NCBI GenBank assembly: GCA_024500155.1
Contig: CM044871.1
Coordinates: 31,990,728 to 32,054,727 of the forward strand
Reading direction: 5' to 3'
DNA length: 64,000 bases
Source of the DNA: Chenopodium formosanum
Taxonomy: Eukaryota; Streptophyta; Magnoliopsida; Caryophyllales; Amaranthaceae
The notes under the pieces were generated by a model. That model was not told where the DNA came from. It did not search any database and saw only the letters and a program-made list of their open reading frames with translations. Positions within the stretch are counted from its first letter, which is position 1. Every line of letters begins with the position of its first letter. The position numbers and the translations under genes are program-made. Positions 57,785 to 64,000 of this stretch are shown here, in pieces.

Positions 57785-59536
57785 TTACTTCCCGAGAAAG
57801 GCTTGTTTAGCGTCCAAGCGAGACCGCTCTAGTAAATAAAATTGCAACGAACGCAAGAGCTTATCAAATGCACTACTACACATTTCATATGATAACAAGT
57901 AGGCAAATGACGGGAGGAGGACGTGCAATAAGATTATTGCACGTAAGTGAGGAGGAAGATGCCAAAAGAAAGAAGAAAAATCAAAAGAAAAATCAAGAAA
58001 ATAAGAAGAGAAAGAAGAAGAAAAATAAGGAAAATAAGGAAAAGAATAAAATGGCAAAACCTCCTCAAAATCTTTTTGGGTGGCACAATCACCCATTTCC
58101 TCAATAATAGGGGGATGAAAAGGAAGAGTCTCATCAAACAAGAGAGGGTCCTCAATAGGCTCTTTGACAAAAGAAGGGAGGAACATGGGATAGTAGAAGA
58201 TGTGGTCAAATTTCCTTGAGAAAGGGACATGAGGAAGGGGAGGAGAAACAATGGTCTCACAAAGCCTCACATCACCAATGAGGGCATGAAAATCAATCAT
58301 AGAATCCTCAAAAGAACACTCATGTTTCACATCTCCCTCAAACAAAAACTCTCCAATAGAAACAACCTCATCCTCCTCTCTATCACAACGATGAACAACA
58401 ACTCCCTTAAGATCCTCAAAGCCTATAGTCTCTAAACCATGCATGAAAGGATAAAGGTTTCTCTCAAACTCATCCCTTTCCCATGAAGCATTGCCAATGA
58501 ACTCTCTCAAAAGGCTATAGTGATTTGTTACACCTTCAATGAACATACTAGCCATAACCTCAAATGAGTCCAAAGACTCATGGATAGAAGGGTCACAAAC
58601 ATGCAAGGTGGACTCATCAAGATGGGGAAGGGGGTTGGAATCCTCAAAATCTACATTTTCTTCATTCACAACTCTTCCACCATCACTCAAGGGACTCTCA
58701 ATCTCTCTTGATTTCTCAAACTCACCATCATCATCCTCATGAACTCCCTCATTCAAACATGAAGATGGCTCACTCATATCCTTACCAAGGGAAGCTCTCA
58801 AAGGGGGTGAATAAGGGGAAGGATGGCAATCAAGCTCAAATGGGGAATGAAAAGGATAAAAATCCTCAAAAATCCTCTCATCACAAGAAAATCTCCCCTC
58901 ACCTTCACACCCTTGGCCCACATCATTCTCAAAAACACTCTCACACTCCAAATGAGGTGCCTCACATCCATTTACATCAACCAAAGCACTCATCACTTGG
59001 GCAAGCCTCACTTATCTCAATTTTTGTTCCTCTTGAAGCTCTTGGAGTTGTTGGGTGAGATATTGCATTTGAGAAAGAATTTGGTCATCAATGTTATTGG
59101 GTTGAGGTTCATGATCAAAGTCAAATTGCACATCATCAAAATTAGCACAAACCTCATCAAAATGAGCATAAGGGGGAAAGGTGTCAATTTGCATACTTGG
59201 ATTATCACAAGGCACATAAGAAGTATCAAGAGAATTCATGAAAAAATTAAAAGAATCTTGGCATTGAGAATCAAAGCAAGAAACATGCGATTCTCTATCT
59301 AAAGAGTCCCTAGCAAGCCATGTGAATAAATCCCAAGCATCATGCATAGACAAATGACAAAATCTACCATTATTCATGTCCTCAACCATTCCCCTAGTAT
59401 ACTCATTCATTCCCCAATAAGCTATACCACAAGCATCACTAAGAGAACACCCATGGTAACTAAGAAAACCATCTAGTCTTTCAAAGTAAGCATAGAAGGG
59501 TTCACCATCAAATTGAGGAAAAGATAAGCATGCCAT
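57785..59536 (-). pseudogene. gag: gag-like frame of element F, one in-frame stop
   Basis: A continuous frame of 583 codons broken only by TAA at 59014-59012. The first 175 codons resemble plant gypsy gag (FDGEPFYAYFERLDGFLSYH, then MNNGRFCHLSMHDAWDLF) and end in a Gln/Glu-rich coil. The rest is very acidic (for example HEDDDGEFEKSREIESP) and ends with an aromatic Phe/Ser/Tyr-rich, hydrophobic stretch. No zinc knuckle or protease is present. This is the only protein-coding part of F, which fits a non-autonomous element. Its first ATG (59536) lies about 90 bases after the primer site. Confidence 0.75.
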
Positions 59537-59627
59537 TTTTATACAAAGAACAAAGAAAAGAAAACAAAATCAAATAATATACAAGAACCTAGCTAATCTA
59601 ATCAACACAAACTAATGAACGCCTTAG

Positions 59628-59645
59628 TCCCCGGCAACGGCGCCA
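59628..59645 (-). promoter_or_regulatory. Primer-binding site of element F, tRNA-Asp type
   Basis: On the - strand the sequence TGGCGCCGTTGCCGGGGA lies six bases after the 5' LTR. It is complementary to the 3' end of plant tRNA-Asp, the primer used by Athila-type elements. Confidence 0.85.
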
Positions 59646-59651
59646 AAATTT

Positions 59652-60978
59652 TATCGCGGGTTGAAGTAGGTCGTTGGGACTACTAACCCTAACCAAATTA
59701 GAAATTTATAATACCTAAACTTACACTAAACTAGTTAGTGGCAAGTAAAGGGTCGAACCCAAAAGGACTAAGTGTATCAATTTGTGCTAACTAAACTAGT
59801 AGGAAAGCTTGTGAGATAGAGAGAGGTTCAACTAAACACAACTAAGAACAAATAACTAAAACTAGGGAAAGTGGAATCCAATCACATCAATACATTCAAT
59901 AACATCATACAATTAGATGAAAATGACCTTGATTAGGAACAATCAACACATTTAACTCACTCTCACACAATTAAGCATGTTAATTATCCTACTAAACTAA
60001 TTCACTCTCGTGCAACTAGCCTAGCAAAGGTATGGAAGAATTTAGGGCTCTCAACCAACTCACTCTCGCACAATTGATTGAAAGCACAATTAAAAGCATA
60101 GAATCGATTAGCTAGAAAGATTCTAATTCATAAAAGCATCATCCATACACAATAATCAAGAAACAATTTCATACTAATCACAATCAATCATTCAATTCAT
60201 TAATATAACCTTCATCCAATTCCCTAGAACAAGACCTAAGCTAACATAGTGAAGAAAGACATTGAAAACAAGGTAAAATAAGAATAAAAACAAGATTAAA
60301 TAAACAAACTAATTAATCTACTCAAATTAACAAACAAAAAGCAAAAAAACTAAGAATTAAGCAAATAAATAAAGATGAGAGAAAGTTAGAAAATGCTCAT
60401 TAAATAGATGAGAAGAAGTTCCACAAAGTTGCTTCTTCAACCTCTCAAAAACTCCATGGAAATACAAGCTTTCTCTCTCTACACTACTCCTAAACTAACC
60501 CTAAGAGAGAGAAAATAATGGCTAAACTAATCTAAACTATCTAAAATAAAATGTTGATTCAAAGTTTTTTGAAAATAACCCAAAGAGGGTATTTATAATA
60601 CAAGCTAAAATAATATAAGGAAATTAAAAAGAAATAAAACTAAACTAAAACAATTAAAATACTAAACTAAAAACCAAAAAATACAAAACAACCATAAAAT
60701 AAAATAAAAGGAAATGAAAAGGAAAAAGAAAAACCCCAAAACCCCACTAAAATTCCCACCCAAACCACGAAACATCAGACTACCAATTTCCCCTTCACTT
60801 TCGAATTTGGCTGCTCTAATTTAAACACCATCATCCATCATCCCAAACAACCATTATCACCGTTCATCAGCATCATCACCATCTAGCATCCAAAATCGTG
60901 GCCGTCCGATCTTCATTAAAATCACGTGAAAAGCTCGTGATTGACCCACATTTGCGCGCCCGCACAGAAGACGCACAG
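59652..60978 (-). mobile_element. 5' LTR of element F, cut by element E'
   Basis: Matches 44717-46045 closely and in the same orientation. At 60978 it stops within the phrase CCCGCACAGAAGACGCACA, which continues in the intact LTR copy at about 46045. The E' LTR begins at the break. The remaining ~1.1 kb of this LTR must lie beyond the window on the far side of E'. Confidence 0.85.
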
Positions 60979-62829
60979 TGTAGGGAATAATTTCAAGCCT
61001 TAAAATCTCACTAGCTTGAACCCCACTGTGATCATACACTAAAGTACGGTGGCGTCCAAAAGGGAAGAAGATAGAGCAAAAGAGTCGCCAACAAGTTTTT
61101 TAAGGAACTTGTAAACCGTTCATAGGATGAAGGTTACACCACTTAACGATCCAAGAGATCGTCAAATCCATAAGGTCTAGAACCAAATAAGGGTTCGGGG
61201 ATGAAGGTACAAATCCAACCTAAAAGAGATTGAACCTGCCCTAATAATAGGCCTCTACTTTATTCTGATCGTATTCATGTGCGCTTTCTGATTAACATGC
61301 TATCAATAGGTTTAACCCTAAACCTGTTTAATCTATGTTGGTTGAATTTAATGCACAAATAAATCTATTATTGGCGATCACTTGAAATTATAATCAAATT
61401 AACCCTAACAAGATTATTAAATATCTTATACAAGCGTGATTACAAGTACAAATTCCCTTTAAACATGCATAAAGGCGTGATCAAGCAATAAATAGTAAAA
61501 TAATGTATCAAGCAACATAATAAATAATAAACAATTATGATAATAAAAATATAATCATCAAAATAATAATAAAAATCAAATCTTTAACCCTAACATGATA
61601 CTAACAATCATAAATATTAGGAAGAATATAGGAAGCATCGTAACAATCATATTTAATATTAAAATTACCCTAAACATGATACTAGGAATATCATAATAAC
61701 AATTAAAACATGATTTCTACATCATAACATCAACTAATCAATTAAAGTACTTACTTTGATGCCTCGTACCTCTTTCTAATAACAAAATACACACGTTAGT
61801 AACTTCAAGGAAAATAATAATCAAACAATTAAATTAAATAATTGAAAGAGAGATTTGGGACCAAACCCTCAGAAATTAAACCTTTCACGTCTAGGGCGAA
61901 GGCAACTTCAAATATGGCTAGGTGTTACTAGATCTTGTGAATGCGGAATTTTGTATGAAAAGCAAAGTAAGAAGAAAGAATTGAATGAAGAATTAATGAT
62001 TAAGAATGAAAAACTGATTGTAGGTGAATGATGGATGTAGATGATGAGAATTGGTGAATGATTAGTGAGAATAGGTGAATGAAAACGAAGTTTTTAATAA
62101 GATATTTATAGAGAAAATCAGCCAAAAAGATAAATTAAACAAAACAGAGTCTGACGCACAAAAAACAGAGCTGGCGCCACCCTTGGCTAGCTGGCGCCAG
62201 GCACCAACACTAGCGCCAGGCCTGGTTCCAGGCGCCAAGGCCTGGGGTTAAGCGCCAAGCCTAATTTTAACGCGTTTTTGAAAATCCGATAAGTTTGCCG
62301 TACTGGAGGATAAAATCATATAATTTCCTCAAAAATGCTATTTGATTTTGATTAAAACTCTGAAAAGTCAACAAAAGTCAATTTATCAATGCTAATTGAA
62401 TTAGGAATGAAAAGAACCTTCTAGAGGAATCTAGAAGACTAAAACCATTCCTAATTGCATTAGGAATAATAAATCATATTAGGCCCTCCCCTAGATCATT
62501 GGGCCGTATATAAAGCTCAAACCGGGCCCAGTTTAGTAAATTGGTCATAACTTCCTCAATATTCATCGGAATTGGGCTTATAATATATCGTTGGAAAGCT
62601 CTTGTCAAGCCCTATCAAACTACACTACTATTGGACCCATATCATGGACCAAACAAACTGGATTGTCTTTTTTCTTAAAATAAGTTTTCAAAAACAGAGA
62701 GAAGAGAAAAGAATTAAAACTTTCCGCAACACTAGACTTTCCACACTTTCGCTTCATTCGAAAATGATTCGACGTGAAAGGTACTCATCACTGGGTTTGG
62801 TTTTGGGGAGACACAAATTGGTGTCTACA
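60979..62829 (-). mobile_element. 3' LTR of element E'
   Basis: Begins (on the + strand) TGTAGGGAATAATTTC and ends CACCAATTTGTGTC-like sequence closing in CTACA. It matches the E LTR with many changes and is 136 bases shorter. TATA box TATTTATA at 62103-62110 (- strand TATAAATA). GGCGCC cluster at 62165-62260. Confidence 0.85.
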
Positions 62830-63429
62830 GAAGCCCCCACTTTGACTGAGTTTGGAGAAACGCGAGTTTCGAAAAACAAAAGACAAAGTATCGATAGGGA
62901 CGGAGAATGATTCAGAACATTCTGCGATCCTAAATCATTCTTGTAACGCCGATACCTGCAAAACTAGCGTTAGTTAAACAGATAAAAGAGTCAAGAAACG
63001 CGTATCTTGCACCGTCGAGCACACTTCTCTGAAAGTAACCGATTTGTTTTGATGACCTCCTACAAGCTAGAGAATGCCATCCCACTTGAAAACCGCTACG
63101 CCTGTAACTGCTTCCAATATAGAGGATTGCTTCGCCTGAAACTATCCTCCTCCGCATTGATAATATTCCACGTCCAACGGAATACTATTGAAGATTATTT
63201 ATCTTGAAACAATCTCCATCCGCATTATGACCATCTTCCATGCCTAAGGGAATATGATCGAAGACAACTTCACCCGAAATTACCTCCAGTTGTTTGTGAC
63301 AACTCTCCGCAAGCTAGGGAATGCTGTCGAAGATATCTTCTCTTGAAGTCATCCTCATTGGATGCGATAATTTTCCAAAGGAAATTACCGAAGATCCACG
63401 CCTGTCGATCTTTAAAAGTTCGCCTGAAC

Positions 63430-63560
63430 TTTGCTTCCGCTATGCCTGTACGTCGGCGCTTCCGTTACTTTGAACCTGTATGTCGGTGCTTTTTTGCTCT
63501 TGAACCTATATGTCGGTGCTTTTTTGCTAATGAGCCAATGCTTAGGCGCTTTAAGATAAG
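63430..63560 (-). repeat. Subrepeat array of E', about 33-bp units
   Basis: About three copies of TTGAACCTATATGTCGGTGC, the reverse complement of the array at 3905-4045. The left copy has about one unit more. Confidence 0.65.
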
Positions 63561-64000
63561 TGAGACGATCTTTCATCAGGTCGATCACTTTACGTAATCA
63601 AGCCGATTACTAAATTATGTCAAATTGCTTAGAGGGGCTAACTGGCGTACCAAGGAACCCGAATATATGTTGCAGAAGGCAAGCACAACCTCATCAGGTG
63701 GCTGGGTGCTTTGGCATCGTTGAAAAACCATCAGCGCCACCTTATTAGCATTAACGCCAGGCGCCAAGCCAAATTTGTGACGCCAATGCATAGGGATTGG
63801 CGCCAGCACGGGGATTTCCTTAAATACCCCTTTCCTCTTTATTTGCTGCTTTGCTCGTCGCGATTTTGCTCGAAAAAAGTCCGAAAACTTCAATTGCTCG
63901 GTTCTTGCTCGTTTCTCAACCGAATTTGCTCAAATTTGTTGCAAATCAAAGCTCTTTTCATCTATTTTCCCGATCTATGTAAGTTTTCTCAAACTCACAT

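Larger units (their letters stand above)
44717..60978 (-). mobile_element. Non-autonomous Athila-like retrotransposon F, interrupted by two later insertions
   Basis: Reads right to left: 5' LTR (60978 to 59652, cut by E'), primer site, gag-like frame, internal region, polypurine tract, 3' LTR (47153-44717). The copia element at 49206-57543 lies inside it. Without that insertion the internal region is only about 4.2 kb and shows no protease, reverse transcriptase or integrase, so it depends on a partner. The LTR pair matches closely where both are present (about 2 percent visible differences). Inserted in G; the target duplication cannot be checked because the other side is off-window. Confidence 0.8.
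60979..64000 (-). mobile_element. LTR retrotransposon E', 3' part, reverse orientation
   Basis: A second copy of the E family. Its 3' LTR is 60979-62829 (1851 bp); the polypurine tract follows at 62830-62845 on the - strand. Internal sequence runs to the window end and matches 3360-4650 in reverse complement, including the subrepeats and the GGCGCC cluster. Its antisense gene, if present, lies off-window. It is inserted in the LTR of F; the left target copy would be CACAG (60974-60978). Confidence 0.88.

Noticed and set aside
57868..59302. + strand open frames of 70 to 160 codons
   Set aside because: They are antisense shadows of the gag-like frame of F, and their Lys/His-rich content is the mirror of its Glu/Asp codons.

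Overview
This window is plant nuclear DNA, probably from a eudicot. It holds one complete host gene in a region otherwise built almost entirely from transposable elements inserted into one another. The plant assignment rests on: a 12-exon gene for methionine S-methyltransferase, an enzyme of land plants; plant-type Ty3/gypsy and Ty1/copia retrotransposons; Stowaway-like and hAT-like elements; and a FAR1-type Mutator-like transposon. I cannot name the species. No rRNA, tRNA, CRISPR or bacterial feature was seen.

Left block, 1-29270. A Mutator-like element (MULE) is the oldest layer. It carries a decayed Ulp1-like SUMO-protease gene (+ strand, 6830-8560), a decayed FAR1/MULE transposase (- strand, 24801-28972), and long arrays of the motif TTACTTGTA. 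Two retrotransposons sit in it. The first, element E (1-6637), has its 3' LTR at 4651-6637 and an antisense six-exon gene with a plant mobile domain. The second, element D (9333-23164), is a Ty3/gypsy Tat-type element with nearly identical LTRs and a perfect ACTTG target-site duplication. D has a solo LTR inside its gag, a decayed gag-pol, and a multi-exon antisense gene with its own TATA-like box.

Middle block, 29270-44098. A solo LTR (29568-29990) lies downstream of the methionine S-methyltransferase gene (30328-41294, - strand, 1079 codons, open throughout). Its introns hold a solo copia-type LTR, Stowaway-like elements and hAT-like MITEs. Just upstream come a (TA)n tract, a MITE made of GTTCTAAAT repeats, and a hAT-like element made of CGGGT repeats with a perfect 8-bp target duplication.

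Right block, 44099-64000. Four retrotransposons are nested. Element G (gypsy, + strand) supplies an LTR, a primer site and the start of gag. It is interrupted by element F, a non-autonomous element on the - strand with ~2.4 kb LTRs, a tRNA-Asp-type primer site and a gag-like frame. F is interrupted by a copia element (49206-57543, - strand) with the duplication ATTGG. The second F LTR is cut by E' (from 60979, - strand), a relative of E in the opposite orientation, so two related 3' LTRs face inward from the two ends of the window.

The most unusual content is the set of host-like genes carried by the transposons: the two antisense genes inside retrotransposons and the protease inside the MULE. 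The host gene itself uses one apparent GC-AG intron.
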